From: Aradus depressus
Lineage: Eukaryota; Arthropoda; Insecta; Hemiptera; Aradidae
Direction: 5' to 3'
Assembly (NCBI GenBank): GCA_963662175.1
Contig: OY759218.1
Coordinates: 6,316,001-6,380,000, forward strand
DNA: 64,000 nt
Shown: positions 48,206-61,139 of the stretch, piece by piece
Numbering within the stretch: position 1 is the stretch's first letter
How the letters are laid out: each line of letters starts with the position of its first letter
Translations under genes and position numbers: made by a program
Notes under the pieces: generated by a model
Told to the model about the DNA's origin: nothing
The model's input: only the letters and a program-made list of their open reading frames with translations
Databases searched by the model: none

Positions 48206-49292
48206 ACCATGAGGAAATATGTAGGAATAGTTGAATGTATAAATACATATAATTAAAATATGTGAATTTAAAAATTTTTATCAAAAAAACGACGCTGAAT
48301 AGACCTTAAAATTGTTTTATAAACTGCTAAAAGAACATTACCACGTCCAGGCTATGGAATCATATGTATATGGGAAATATGTAGGGATATGTATTCCTAT
48401 ATTATTCAGAATGTCTCAAAAAGTTTGTAACTAGCTGTAATATGATTATTTTAAGCTGAGGGAGAATACATAAAAACCCCTAATCCAGTTATGCCTAATG
48501 AGTTAATTGCATTTTCTTAATTTTTCCTTCAGCCGAATTTAAGCACTCACCAGAATTACCTTTATTCGAGCATATAAAATTGAAGTATAATGTAAAAAAT
48601 GTATAATGTGCCAAATAAAAAGAAGAAAACAGATAATTCATCGATCAATTCATATATCAATGCACCACTTGATGCATAGGAAAATACGATAGATACATCG
48701 CAAAAAATAATAAAAAATAGTTTTGAACAAAATTTCAGGTGCGCCCTCAAGGAGGTGCTTGGCCCTCAGTGAGATTAAGGAGAAAGTAATATGAAAAAAA
48801 AAAAAAAATGAGATGAATTCTTTTAACATAAATTTCAAATTCTAAATTATATATATTTAACATTCAAATACTAAACTTTATTTCACAAAAATAACAAATC
48901 TAAATTCTTTTAAACATTATTTACAACCACTTGATCAAGAAAAAATGAATGAAACATTGTAACGAACAATTTATTATTTTAAATTTTGCGGAAATTTAAA
49001 CATTTGGAGTTGCCTCTTGCAGCTAACTGTGGCTTCCGTCACACTATTGGAAAGCTTTTTCCGTTCTGAAATATGAAAATTTTGAACCTCATTTTAAGAG
49101 GTTAAAATTTGTTTTTACAAGTAGGAAGAATATATATTTTTATCCAATAATAATAACATACTTATAATAGAAATTGATGATAATATTGCCAGAATGCCCG
49201 CAATTTAGTCTATAATACCAAATTGTTTAGAAAAAAAAGTGTTCAGGAATATGAAAATAGGTAGGTACATATATTAATAAGAAAAACATGCT
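48206..49292. other. AT-rich stretch without recognised gene
   Basis: No recognised coding, RNA or transposon ends. Confidence 0.4.
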
Positions 49293-49300
49293 TTTTGAAT

Positions 49301-49733
49301 CAGTGATGGGAATAAATCCCATTTGTTTTTTAGAGTCGAAAAGAACTAATCCTGGTGTCCAGTGTTAAAATAAAAATTAATTCACTTATAAGGAAAATAA
49401 AGAAAAACAATTTATCGATTTAGTCATGACTATTAGTAATAATGACTAATTATTAAATTGCAGTTTCTATATTTTCCCTCTTATTGCATTTAAGTATTTA
49501 TATAGCACCAGTAATAATTACTAATAAATAATATTAATTAATAATAATTATTAAATTACATTTTCTTGTTGACTTTATTTGTATAACACCAGTAATAATA
49601 GCTAAGAAATAATATTAATTAATAATTATTAATAAATAGCATTTTCTATATTCACCCTCTAGTTGAGTTTATATATATAACACCAGGACCAAAAAAAAAA
49701 CACGTTATTCCACGTTATTCACGCCCATCACTG
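49301..49733. mobile_element. hAT-type MITE with internal triplication
   Basis: Terminal CAGTGATGGG and its inverted copy CCCATCACTG are flanked by TTTTGAAT (49293-49300) and TTTCGAAT (49734-49741), an 8-bp duplication with one difference. The interior has three diverged tandem units of roughly 90 bp, each ending ATAACACCAG or ATAGCACCAG. No coding. Confidence 0.82.
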
Positions 49734-49741
49734 TTTCGAAT

Positions 49742-50788
49742 AAGTTAGTGATCAAAATGAGCACACATTTTTATTAAGTAAAATTTGACTTTGTCTATTG
49801 TTCAAGCACATTTTAGTTTCACTCATAAACGGGTATGCCTCGTTTTGATCTGAACCTCCTCTTCAGAAAGTCCTAAGTATACATTGTAAGTCCATGATTA
49901 GTATCAAGTCAGGTTAGCAAATCCATCTGTGGAAGGGCAAAAAGGCCTTAAGTCAAAATTAGGTTGGCATTGAACTGCACAATGTTTTCTGCTATGGCTG
50001 TGCAAAAAGTTTACTTATAATATTATAATAATTTATCCTTCAATTTTTACCAAGAAAGGAAAATAAATGTTGTTATAATAATATGTTTTTCGGCAGCTGT
50101 ACTATTCTTCCAGTTATTTTTTTGAGTTTTACAACCTAGCAAATGTTGTTGTTTCGGGAGGAACATCTATCTCAAATTGTGTGTCAGCAAAAAAACATAT
50201 TAAGGAACAACATTATTGATAAGAAAAAACACTAAAAAGCCGATAGAAATGTTTATTGTTGAAAAGTTATGTAAAGAAAATAATATCAAAAATCATATGC
50301 TCTTTTTTTTTTAATAGAAAAATCAATAAATCAAAAACGATTAAAAGAACAGCTGGCGCATTCGAGCCAAATATTCACGGCGCGACAAACATAAAAAGTG
50401 TTTACATAAAGATACAACAAATAAATTTGAGATATACGATGTCCGGTATCTAAGCCTCCTACTTGACTAGCAACTAACATGGAACCCTCACATGAGACTG
50501 AAAAAACAAGAAATGAACAGACGCTACAAACTGTTACTAGATCTACTAGACAAAAGATCTAAGTTAACTTTAAAAATAAAACGACTTATATACAACGCAA
50601 TGCTGAAACCTATGTGGACTTGAATACTCGGGTTCTGTCAAAGCTTCCTAGAAACCTCATAAGCCGCAGGGGCAGTGAGTTATAAATGATTGCAACTCAG
50701 TGACTAAGGAGTGTCACCACTGAGTTATTTCTCCACTCTTGACATTTTGACAATGCCATATTTTACTCTTTTAGCAAATTTGTTTGAT

Positions 50789-50841
<53 letters not shown>

Positions 50842-52587
50842 GTTAAATATAAATTATTTAAATACTTATTTTTAAATAAAAAAAATGGAGGTGCTAATGA
50901 GAGGAATACTTTCTGAAACGCCTATATTTGCTAGGTTATAAAAAAACAAAAAATAAATGAACGATAATATAATTGCCGAAAAATATATTGAAGTGAATTC
51001 AAAATCTCTCTTCGAAAAAGTGTAAAGTATATTATTTTCTTAAAATCTTAAAAAAGTACTTTTGGTGCTGAGCGCCATCAAATGAGGCGACTTGAAATGA
51101 TAGTGATAAAGTATTAACATGAAGATGAAATATTTACAGTGTTTCAGTCGGTGTCCAAAACTCCGGGACTGTTTTGGTGGGTTGTAAATAAGATTTTTTT
51201 AAAAATATAAACATGGATCTGGAAATTCTTCTTTAAAAAGTTATTAAGAGAAAAAATTGTTTTCGAACATTTTAGGAAGGGACTGAGTCACAATATTACT
51301 TTGAAAAAATTCCTTATCTCGGTTATTTTGATGTTACTTGGCCAGCTATACGAAGTTCAGGGGAAGTTATGCAATAGGTCAATTCAAATTGGTTAAATCA
51401 ATGTTTTTCGACCTCCAGATTTCAAATATGAAAACAAAATGTCTGTCTGTCTGTGATCAAGATAACTCCCAATAGAAAGAATGTATCGCCCATCCCTACC
51501 CCTTCTATCCCGCAGATAAAGCTTGAAGTATGGGTTGGAGAGTGAAGGGGGGTTTTAGGAAGCTATGGATGGTGGTCTCTATCTCCAGCGATTCCACAAA
51601 GGAACCAAGGAGTGATAGGTAGGCATTTAATCCGTCTAGTAGAATACTTTATGCTCTTATTATTTTTTATTAAAAAATGAAATAAATAGAAAAATTTTGT
51701 TAAGCATATTGACTTTGAATTAATTAAAAACCGTTTTTGTTACTGGTAAAATTTGGGGGTATACATGATATGTAACCCCTTTAAAAATTGTTAAAACCTG
51801 TTCCCACGCCACTGATTAGAAGAACAAATAATTTAGTGAATAATGTTTATATTTTTATTTTTAAAATGTATTTATATTTTTAATATTTTTTTTTGCACCA
51901 GTCTATACGATCAAAAGGTGTTGTGTGTTTGAATTAATAAATTCAATTAATTGAAAAATGTTATGTATTCATTAGTCATCTAATTTACTTCTCTATCAAA
52001 TTAGTCAATACCAATTTTTAAAAAAACATTATTCACCAGCAGAAAATTTTGATTTAAAACAGGTTTTACCCATTCACCATTTTACGTGCATTTTTAGGAG
52101 AAACTTATATCGAGTACTGTTTCTTATTTTTTTATTTTGGGATCCTGAAACATGATAAAACAGTTCATAGGTTTTAAAGTGGATTTGTTAAAATAGTAGA
52201 GAAGAAGTGAATAAATAATATTATAAGAATATAGAATTGAACACATTTCTTTCTTCAATATAAATATCTACCTCAAAAGGAAAATGCCATAATTTGTTTT
52301 TTTTAAAATGTTTTCTCATAAGAAAAAAAGTGCACATTTTTTTTCTTCGATATAAATATCTCTCCCAAAGGGAAGCTGTCGTAATTTGTTTAATTTTTTC
52401 GGAAAAATGTATTCTCATATGCAGAAGGCTTAATGGCAAGAACTTGATTCACATACCCTTGAATCGTGTTCCAGAGTGTCTTGTTTTGACGTTCCTTATG
52501 TGGGGTCACCTGGGGTATAAAATCGACAGTGCGTTCGGGTTTCGGTGGGAGACAACGTCTGAACCGCCGGGACCCATTTCCCCGAAC
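49742..52587. other. AT-rich gene desert with repeat fragments
   Basis: No gene. It includes a (TA)n microsatellite at 50787-50833, a degenerate hammerhead-like relic at about 50889-50925 (CUAAUGA...GAAACGCC), and a fragment of the Helitron-like CTTCCCC family at about 51337-51550. Confidence 0.5.
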
Positions 52588-55500
52588 TCAGGCCCACTCT
52601 GTATCTGTGGATTCAGTCCGTTCCCCCAGGGAATACGACCTATCTTCGTAGTATTTGTCGTATTCGTCGTCTTCTAGTTCGTCAGTAGGACGTCCTTTGG
52701 GAGCGAGTCCCGCCGCTTCCTCGCCATCCGGTGAGACAACTTCGTCGTTACCAATACTCTTTTGGTAACTGAAAAGTTGTCGCTCCAGGGAATAATTTTC
52801 AGACTGAAGCGCACAGATTTCCTTCCTGTCAAAATTTAAAAAATATCTACAATTATCACAGATAAAACTGTCCTTTAGCGTCTACTATACAAAAGTTATG
52901 GAAAAATGTATATATTTTCACAAGTGGACGTTTTCATGTTTTGGGCAGTGAACGATAAAGATACAGTAGAACCTCGATTATCCAGGATAATGGGGGGAGA
53001 GGTAGCACAGATAAATGAAAACCACGGTTAATGGAGACATTTTTTTTAACGAATTACATATGTGTGTACATTGTCATGTTATAACGTTATCAAGTATTGA
53101 AATATGAAGTAATCCTTCTTTGTTTTTTGCGGTTTGAAATGATTTTCCTTACTTCAGTTCTAATTTTTGTGAAATTCATGACGTCATGGAAGTCAACATT
53201 TTCCTGTTCGCAGAAGTTGAGGAGGACATGAACTGCTTCCATTGCTTGACTTGTCTGAATGTTTTCTTCTTTAGCGCCAAAACTGTCATCATTGTCACTC
53301 TACTCTGTCTCTAAGTTTCTAGGAACCTATACTTACTGTTTACACACCACGGTTAATCGCGAACACGTTTAATCGAGTTCTACTGTATATAAATAAAACA
53401 AACTTATTTTTTGAAATATTCTCTATTCCACAAAAAATTTAATTTGTGAAATAAACAATATTTCAAAACATAAGTTTGTTTTATTCATTGATTACAAGTT
53501 TTCACAATATGTTCGCGTTTCTCAATTTGAATAAATCGATGACTAATGTGATACTCAATTTACTAAAAATGAATTCATTTATTTTTTTCATAAATAGGAA
53601 ATGCTTCTGATTTTAATTTTATCCACATTCTCATGTCATCAATAATCATGTTGTTAAATACACAATCATTATTCTCGCATTTCACATATAAATTAGTTTA
53701 TCTTGTTAGAATTTAATAATTTTAATTTTTACCACAGGTATTTCCCAGTTGTAATTGCAACCCCTTCCTTACCTACCTGATTTACCTATAAGAACTTTTT
53801 GTACTCAGCAAATTTGTGTTCGTATATATACATATATATTATAATTAAACCTCACGATGGAGTAATGCCGAACCTGGTAATTTGTATACATTTTATTGTG
53901 GAATAGGCAATATTTAAAAAAATACATACATTTATTTATTACAAGTTACTTAGAAGGCTATGAATGAATCTATGAATAACTTAATTTTTTCAATTTACTT
54001 ATAAGTAAATAATATATAAATATATTATATATACATACTTATAAGTAAATCGTTACTTAGAAGTAAAATGTAGTCGAGGATACACATTTCGTTCGTGCAT
54101 TATTAATTCTACTGGTATCATTAGATCTACTTTTTCTGTGAATGAATTTATTTATTTAAGCACTCAAAACGAGGATTACTTATTTTCGACCCGATAAAAA
54201 AAATGTATATATATAAAATAAATGGAAATGAAAAACACGTTATTCATAGATTTATTAATGCATTCATGAATGATTATGATGTCACATTGACTTATTGATG
54301 AAATTCAGAATTCTTAGGTTTCCGGGGGGAGGACCCCGTCGGCTGAAAATTTCTTGTCCCCACTCCGTTTTTCCGGATATCCTATCTTCCTGATTGGCTA
54401 AGAGCAAGTTTCCGCAGGCTGGATATTGGCTAAGAGCAAGTTTCCGCAGGCTGGCTCTAGACAAAAACATGCTGGGTGCCCTCTTCAACTTGATCGACAG
54501 CCCTTTGATTATACCGATCTAAAATTCTCCAAGTGGCTTTTGAGCTTATATGTTCTTACCTTACATAATGGCCCTAATACGAAATGTATGCCTCCAATAC
54601 GAATATATATATTCCAAATTTTATGTAAGTCCCTATTCCACTCATTTTCCATGATAGTCTCACTAGTTGAACTTTGAACAGTGTAGGCCAATCAATTTGT
54701 CCTCTTCCAAATTTCCCCTCAGGACTCTGAAAATGCTCCTCACTCTACTTTTTCAGGAACAAGATCTTTCGAGCTTCCAAAAAGCAGTTTCTCATGTATA
54801 ACCAATTTCCCATTTTCAATCCTCCTTTTTTTCCCAAACAGTCTATCCATAATCATTTTTAATGTATATTTGTAATATTGTTCATAAATGCGGAAATATT
54901 ACATATATACTTTTTATATTAGTTTTGTTAGTTTGTTTTGTTTCGAGACCGTTAGAATCAAGCCTCGATCATACAAAATGGATACATAGAAGGTTTTTCC
55001 TCAAACGATATAAATATACATATATAAATCCTATTTTCCACAAAACATTTGTTTAGCATATTAATAGTTTTCTGTCATACCTTTGGAACGAGTGGAGATG
55101 AAACAAAGTGGTACAAAGTCTAACTTTAATTGGACAATGGCTGTGCCCTGAACATTAAAGTCCAAGTGGAATATAGTTTGTGTTATATGATTGAAAAGCT
55201 GTTTCCCACCCTTTGATAGAGAATACGTACAATTTTGAAAATCAAACAACTCTACCAAGAGTTGTGCGAGTTTGTTTTTGTATGGCTTGCGTCATATTGC
55301 TTACCTCATTTGGTGATTTTGCATACGGCTGATGTCATCATACTTGTGGTATGTGGCTTGAAATAGCAGATAGTTGTCAATCCACTCAATTTGTATTCGT
55401 ATTTGTCCATTGGCATTAACGTACGGGCAGTCGGGGTCTCTCAGCTGAAACATATACTCAGATATGAGTGAGCGATCAAATGGTAATAATACAATTTTGA

Positions 55501-58500
55501 TTAATTTATATATATATTTGAATTATCTATAGCTACAACAGTCCATTATGCCCCACAGAGTAATTAATTTACAAATATCGAAATATATACAACTATTCTT
55601 TCTCTATACTTCGTTTAGCTGGGGAAGAAGAAGTTTGTAGTAGGAGGTCCAGTGATAGATTTATAAAAGTGCCTCCGCAAGGCAACCAAAATAACAGCTA
55701 ACGGGAACCGGCACCGCCGACTCTTGAGGAAAATAATGAGGCTGCCGGCAGTAATGTGACGGCCCTAACCACCCTCAGCGAGGTAACCTTAACCGACTCT
55801 TTGTTTAAATAGTTTTTTCTCCATATCAGGAGAACCTGGACTGTTTCACTAAAAGAACCGAAGGGAGGGTCAAAATTTTATTCCTTCGGATACATCAACT
55901 GGATTTGATGAATAGTTGACATATTATATCGTTTATATTGAGAATAATTTTTTTTTGTGAAAAAGATTATTTTTCTTTCCCCGATTTAATATTAATGTTT
56001 TCATGTTGCTGTTGGTTATGCGAATTATTATTTCCGTCGCGCCGGTATCCGCAAAGGGATGCAGCTGGCACAGCCTAGATTTAAATTCACTGTAAAAAAT
56101 AGTGAAAAGTGATGCCTGTTTCTTATTTGTAACCTTAACCATCTGGATGAAAATATGGAGTTGCATTTGGGCTACCCTGCACAGACATACTCGTAGTAGG
56201 AACTCAAAAAGATGAGAGTTATAAACTCCAAATGAGATGGAATTCGGTCACACTTAAGAGGAAAAAATCCAAAAAAACCCGAAACCTTTTGATTTGTAAG
56301 TACCTAAAAACGTTTTTCGAACATATTCGCTGTGTGATTCGATAACGAAACGCTCCAGAGTGATGAGATGCTAATAGTTCTATATCTGATAATTGTTCAA
56401 ATTCCGGGAACAAAGAGAGCTGGAAGTGCAAGGGAGGCGGAACTCTCGGGTTGGGTTATTGACTCATGCCTGGGCTTTAACTACAAAGTCATATCGCCTA
56501 TTACCAGAGCGCTCTTTCATCACTCTGGCGGAGTTATATTCATCTCACCTCATTTATGCTGATATCTGTATCCATGATAATTCCCTCATCGACGCTCTCC
56601 TGGACGTAATACCTGCTAAATGGGGCTCCTGGAAGGACTTGAGGTTCTTGGTTCTTTCCTTTGAAGCGCAGGATGTATGCAGTCCAAGCTACGTATCTGT
56701 CAAACATTTAAAGAAAACAATAGTCGGTGAAACACCGGCAATGTACTTCTCCAACTCGATTTTTTTATAATCAATTAACTTTCCGCTTCCTCTAAAACCT
56801 CTTTTCCCTTTGTCTGATTAGGCTAAAGATAAGTAGTTGTTCATATGTGACTTTTTCATTTATTTATTTATATATATTTTTTTAAATAATTGTTATTGTT
56901 ATCATGATTTTTTTCTCTTGTGGTGATAATTAAATGTAATTTAAAAAATAATAATTACATAAAATAATAAATAAACAAACAATAAAATCACATTTCCTGT
57001 AGAAATTGTTTGCTAGTCTTCTACTAAATTTTGATTTCTACAGTAGTTTCCGAGAAGGGCACTAATAAAAATATATAGAAAGTTGTTTACTTGCAATTTT
57101 TAAGAAATTACACGTATATAAAAAAAATTAAGTTGATAATTACTTCATTTGGATTTCTTCAAAAGTATAATACTGAAATTGCCATCAAATTTTTCTAAAT
57201 TTGTAAAAATGTTCAATCTAATCCAGAGGAGTTTTATTATTTGGTTGACAGGGAAAATGAATAGCATATAATCAAGAATAAAAATTGGGTTTATTTAAAC
57301 TTAACCTGCATTATAAAAATCAAAAAAATAAATTTGAAAAATAAAAAAAAAGAATTATTTACAAGAATCAAACTACTAACTAATTCTTGAAACTATATCA
57401 GTCCTTTTTTTTTGGCCACTCTCTAATGGGCATATATAATTTAATATAAAAAAAAAAACAGTTCCTTCTTTCTAGAGTTCTTTTTCAATTGTCAGTCAGA
57501 CACTAACAGTTAATATCTGTTTATGTACCTACCTAATTTACATACTATCTTAATGTATACATTCTTGTGATGTATCCTATTACCATGTTATGATTTAACT
57601 GAAGCAAATATTATTATTTTATTACGAATTTCATAATCATGTAACTTTTATTATTCACTTTAAAAAAAAAAATTATTTATCACATATATATTTGTATTCT
57701 GAGTTATAAAATCAGTTGATTTATAGTTAGTTATTATGACCCCATCCCCGGGCTTTAACTACGAGGTCATATCGCCTACTACCAGAGCGCTCTTTCGTCA
57801 CTCTGGTGGACATGAGCCTGACTCTACTGTGGGAGTCCTAAATTTTGCCTCCCCTAAATTTTTATTCATCTAGTGCAGGGGTCTTTAACGAGTACCTGAC
57901 ATCGTACAGGCTCGGGACCATCGCTTAACGTCCCATCCGAAGGACGGCGTGCTTAAGTTTATTTTATCTCCCAGATAAAATAAACTAAGGGCCTCGGGTT
58001 TCGAACCCACGACCTTGAGCTCAGAAGGCAAGCACGCATACCAATGAGCTACCGGCGCCCTCGGTTGATTTATATATCGTCGGTCTAAACGTGATACCTC
58101 GTATGTGCAAAAAGCCAACTTTACAGGAGACAAAAAACTGATAAAAAAAAATCTTTATAGGAAACCTCAATTTTTTCGACATTTGTATTAAGTGAGATGT
58201 ATATGCATGCTATGCATTGTTTTTAAGCTAGTTGGCAAATCCAAGTTGAGAATTAACGTACTTACGAGGTTTCACCAGAATTTCGGTCTCATTTCTTTTG
58301 CAAGGTATCACTTCAAACAGTATTTCATGTTTTTTTCGTTTTATGTTGTACATGAGGTCCCACTAGATCAAAGAGTTTTTTTATTCTTTTTTTTTTTTGG
58401 AAAAAAAAAAACATTTTCGGAAAAATGTCGCTTACGAGGGATCACGTTTAGGCCGACGATATTTTACAAGCTATTTTTATATACAAAATTATATGACGTA

Positions 58501-61037
58501 TCCAATTACGATGCGATGGTTTAACGGAAATAAATATTATTATTTTTATAGGAATTTATATTCATGTAACTTTTATTATTTACTTAAAAAAATATTATTA
58601 TTTATCACTTATATATTTGTATTCTAAAATATAAAATCGGTTGATTTATATATTTTATAAGCTATTTTTATATATACAAAATTATATGACGTATCCAATT
58701 CCCATGTGATGGCTTAACGGTAATAAATATTATTATTACAGGTTTCTGGATCTACATAATACAATTTCTTTTCGATGTGGAACTAGCTCCACCTGCTTAG
58801 CGGTGACAGCTAATACAATACGAATGCGCCCAAGGAAGAAGACCAGAGAGAGGGTACTCTTTCTCCAATCGACATCAGGCCCCAGATAAATGCTATCGCA
58901 TGCTTCTGTGAGGGGAAAGATCCCGGCTTTCTGCTCACCCATCCTTCCATGGGCCCCACTCACTGGGAATACCTCTGTCTTTCTCAAGACTTACTGATCC
59001 CCTGCCTTCCTCCGGGCTTACCGAAGGCGCCTCATATTGGCCATGTATCTCCTAATATACGAGGTGTTACAGCGGTATAACTTATTTTAATATATTCTTA
59101 TTGATAAATAATGTTCGAATACATAAATGTCTGTTGAAAGCTGATGAAATAAATTAAAACAAAGAACTTGTTTAACTTTTATGAGAAGTTTCTTTCGAAC
59201 TTTGTGCTGACGATGGCGTAAGCCGAAACCGGTACACTCTATCTCTATATTTTTGTGGAATTAGATAATATACAGGGTGTCCCAGCATGGAGGTAAAAAA
59301 CTTTGAGGTCTAAAGGAAATTTAATTTTGAACAAAAAATTGCCTATAAACATAGGTCCGATTTGGAACCGTTTCAGAAATATTCAACATCTTCCAATTTT
59401 TGTACTTAGTACTTTTTTTTTGCATAAAATCTCTTATTCCTCCTTAAGTATAAAAGCTAACACAAAGTTAATTATACCATCATAAAGAGCGATAAATTAC
59501 CTTTAAAATAAGTTCACTTTATCAGAAAATTGGTTCAGACATCCATCACATAAGGTATTTCATTCTATACACAATAGAGCTAAACAGCACCTACAGCGGT
59601 CGGTAACTGATTGAACTACTGTTTTCATATCTTCTTGTAGTCGCAACTGCTCGAAGCCCAGTGTAATGCGGTCGCCTTAACGTTATTAGAGTAATGGACG
59701 TCCTGTCCTAGCCATCTAACTGCATCCACATGTTTTGCCTGGTACGCAATGGTACACCCTCCAACAAGTCAGAGAAGTCGGTTTCAAGAAAGTGGAGAAA
59801 TGATATGCCATTAACTCTCTGTGGAAGAAAGTAAGGGCCTATGAGATATCGGTCCACAATCCCAGCCCAAACATTCACAGAAAACTGTCGCTGGAATGAA
59901 TATGGTCGACAGACATGGGATTTTCAACTGTCCAATGATGACTATTGTGAAAATTAACTGCACCAGTCCTTATGAATGTAGACTCATCTGTCCATAAAAT
60001 CTTCGTGGTGATCTCGTGAGACATGAACCAGTCACAAAACTTAATTCTTTGTTGACGATCGTTCTCAGTCAATTCTTGTACAGGTTTGTCGTGAAATGCG
60101 TGAAAACAGTTTTTACTTAATAATCTTTGAACGGACGATTTCGATTCTTTGAGTTCATTGGCAGCCCTTCGTAGACTCGTTCGAGGATTATTTTCGAAAT
60201 ATTATAAAATATGGTCTCGTTCTTTTTTAGGTACCTACTCTACGAGCCTCTGACGGCCGAGGAGCTAGAAATCCAGTTTCACGAGATCTATTGTGTATAG
60301 AATGAAATACCTTATGTGATGGATGTCTGAATCAATTTTCTAATAAAGTGAACTTATTTTAAAGGTAATTTACCGTTCTTTATGATGGTATAATTAAATG
60401 TGTATTAGCTCTTATACTTAAGGAGGAATAAGAGATTTTATGCAAAAAAATAGTGCTAAGTACAAAAATTGGAAGATGTTGAATATTTCTGAAACGGTTC
60501 CGAATCGGACCTATGTTTATAGAAAATTTTTTGTTCAAAATTAAATTTCCTTTAAGACCTCAAAGTTTTTTACCTCCATGCTGGGACACCCTGTATATAT
60601 ATACAAGTTCTTTGTTTAAATAACTGTAAAATGACTCCAAAACACCAGAAGGCTGGATGGAATATGTATATACCCATTTAGTGCGGATTGGACATACCAC
60701 TAGGGATGAAGATCTGTTTCTTCTAAGAAAATAAACAGTGGGGAGAAAACGCTTTGTTTCATTTGATATATCTCATCCCATAATATAATTTATGATACCT
60801 GAGATGGTTGCGTGGAATATTGTGTATCTCTTTGTATATCATATGAACCCTGATACAGGACGACTGGCAGTCGACACGAACTGTCCAGGCCATCTTCTCT
60901 CTGTCGTAGCAGAGTGAATCTCCTTCGGCAGTCACCCCGATCAGGGAGGATCCTGGCATCTGGTAGCTCCGAACATTGGCCACCACCTCGCTGAGGGTGT
61001 TGGCAATCAGCATCTCAAGGTGGACACGGATAGTACC
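52588..61037 (-). CDS. Conserved-looking protein, C-terminal four exons (partial)
   Basis: I do not recognise this gene. Exons (- strand): 61037-60799, 56696-56549, 55444-55305, 52825-52588 (stop TGA at 52590-52588). They have GT-AG borders, and the phases 0, 2, 0, 2 close perfectly to 254 codons. The exon-1 portion starts at an acceptor (TTTTCAG), so 5' exons lie further upstream and probably beyond the window. The protein has a beta-rich segment (IRVHLEMLIANTL...AWTVRVDCQ...IRVHMIYKEIHNI), then IRIQIEWIDNYLLFQATYHK, a short coiled coil (MRKEICALQSENYSLERQL), and an acidic Tyr/Asp tail ending ERTESTDTEWA. The ending IEW...YHKYDD before a coiled coil vaguely suggests a MATH/TRAF-like fold, but this is a guess. 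Introns hold a mariner, a pogo relic and a SINE. Confidence 0.75.
52964..53385 (-). mobile_element. Pogo/Tigger-type element relic
   Basis: The inverted ends CAGTAGAACCTCGATTA and TAATCGAGTTCTACTG are flanked by TA. The interior on the - strand encodes a short C-terminal transposase-like piece (QAMEAVHVLLNFCEQE ... VRKI), resembling Tigger/jerky proteins. It is a 422-bp internally deleted copy in the last intron of the unnamed gene. Confidence 0.85.
53395..53480. repeat. Short inverted repeat
   Basis: AATAAAACAAACTTATTTTTTG on the left returns inverted as AAAACATAAGTTTGTTTTATT around a spacer rich in A and T. It probably derives from solo ends of an AT-rich element related to the sequence following the ribozyme at 26698. 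Confidence 0.5.
53850..53880 (+). ncRNA. Decayed hammerhead-like motif (family A)
   Basis: CUCACGAUGGAGUAAUGCCGAACCUGGUA aligns with the family A core, with substitutions in both conserved boxes. GTGGAATAGGCAATATT follows, the family A tail. Inactive relic. Confidence 0.5.
54393..54455 (+). repeat. Tandem duplication of about 32 bp
   Basis: ATTGGCTAAGAGCAAGTTTC...GCAGGCTGG occurs twice back to back. No function evident. Confidence 0.75.
56452..56533 (-). mobile_element. SINE 3' fragment
   Basis: Matches the end of the SINE family (GACTCATGCCTGGGCTTTAA ... AGAGCGCTCTTTCATCACTC on the + strand). It stops just before exon 2 of the unnamed gene at 56549, so it lies in the intron next to the splice donor. 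Confidence 0.8.
57727..58062 (-). mobile_element. tRNA-derived SINE, full length with target duplication
   Basis: The best copy in the window. On the - strand it runs from GGGCGCCGGTAGCTCATTGG, with B box GGTTCGAAACCC, to TCATAATAACTA. GTTGATTTATA at 57715-57725 and 58064-58074 is an 11-bp target-site duplication, showing retrotransposition. Confidence 0.93.
58078..58458. mobile_element. Short terminal-inverted-repeat element (381 bp)
   Basis: Ends CGTCGGTCTAAACGTGATAC and, inverted, CGTCGGCCTAAACGTGATCC. Both then read CTCGTA, and more TTACGAGG words lie inside. The flanks are TAT/ATA. No transposase; superfamily unknown. Confidence 0.7.
58736..58987 (-). other. Unassigned open frame of 83 codons
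   Basis: This moderately GC-rich frame (GEQKAGIFPLTEACDSIYLG ... WRKSTLSLVFFLGRIRIVL) lies inside the long intron of the unnamed gene. It does not fit the exon phases on either side. It could be a transposon fragment. No family recognised. Confidence 0.3.
59204..59237 (+). ncRNA. Hammerhead ribozyme motif (family A)
   Basis: GUG, CUGACGA, U, GGC-GUAA-GCC, GAAA, CCGGUA, CAC: the same core as 18716-18749. It is followed by TTTTGTGGAATTAGATAATA, the family A end. The mariner at 59273 is inserted right after this tail, at TATA. Confidence 0.8.
59273..60593 (-). mobile_element. Mariner-type transposon with about 306-bp inverted ends
   Basis: Starts CAGGGTGTCCCAGCATGG and ends with its inverted copy, flanked by TA. 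The inverted repeat runs 59273-59578 and 60288-60593 with about 95% identity, far longer than the roughly 30 bp usual for mariner. The 709-bp centre encodes, on the - strand, a broken transposase: an HTH-like region (PRTSLRRAANELKESKSSVQ), then LTENDRQQRIKFCDW and the first catalytic Asp in ILWTDESTF. Stops and frameshifts follow. Non-autonomous today. It lies in the first visible intron of the unnamed gene. Confidence 0.93.
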
Positions 61038-61139
61038 CTGAAAACGGAGAAAAAGTGCTTTTAGAGGAAATATGTTGTTGAGGCGACGAGTTAATTCAGG
61101 AAACAAAAAAAAATCGTCTGTGAATTACCAGCTATGACT

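Larger units (their letters stand above)
57540..58740. repeat. Interrupted tandem repeat of about 200 bp
   Basis: Units containing TATGACGTATCCAATT (or a relative), AAATATTATTATT and ATAAAATCGGTTGATTTATA occur near 57550-57725, 58480-58645 and 58680-58740. A SINE (57727-58062) and a terminal-repeat element (58078-58458) are inserted between the first and second units. Confidence 0.6.

Noticed and set aside
52588..61037. Naming the unnamed gene as a TRAF/MATH-domain E3 ligase
   Set aside because: The resemblance is limited to a general beta-strand pattern before a coiled coil. No RING, TRAF zinc finger or diagnostic motif lies in the visible exons.
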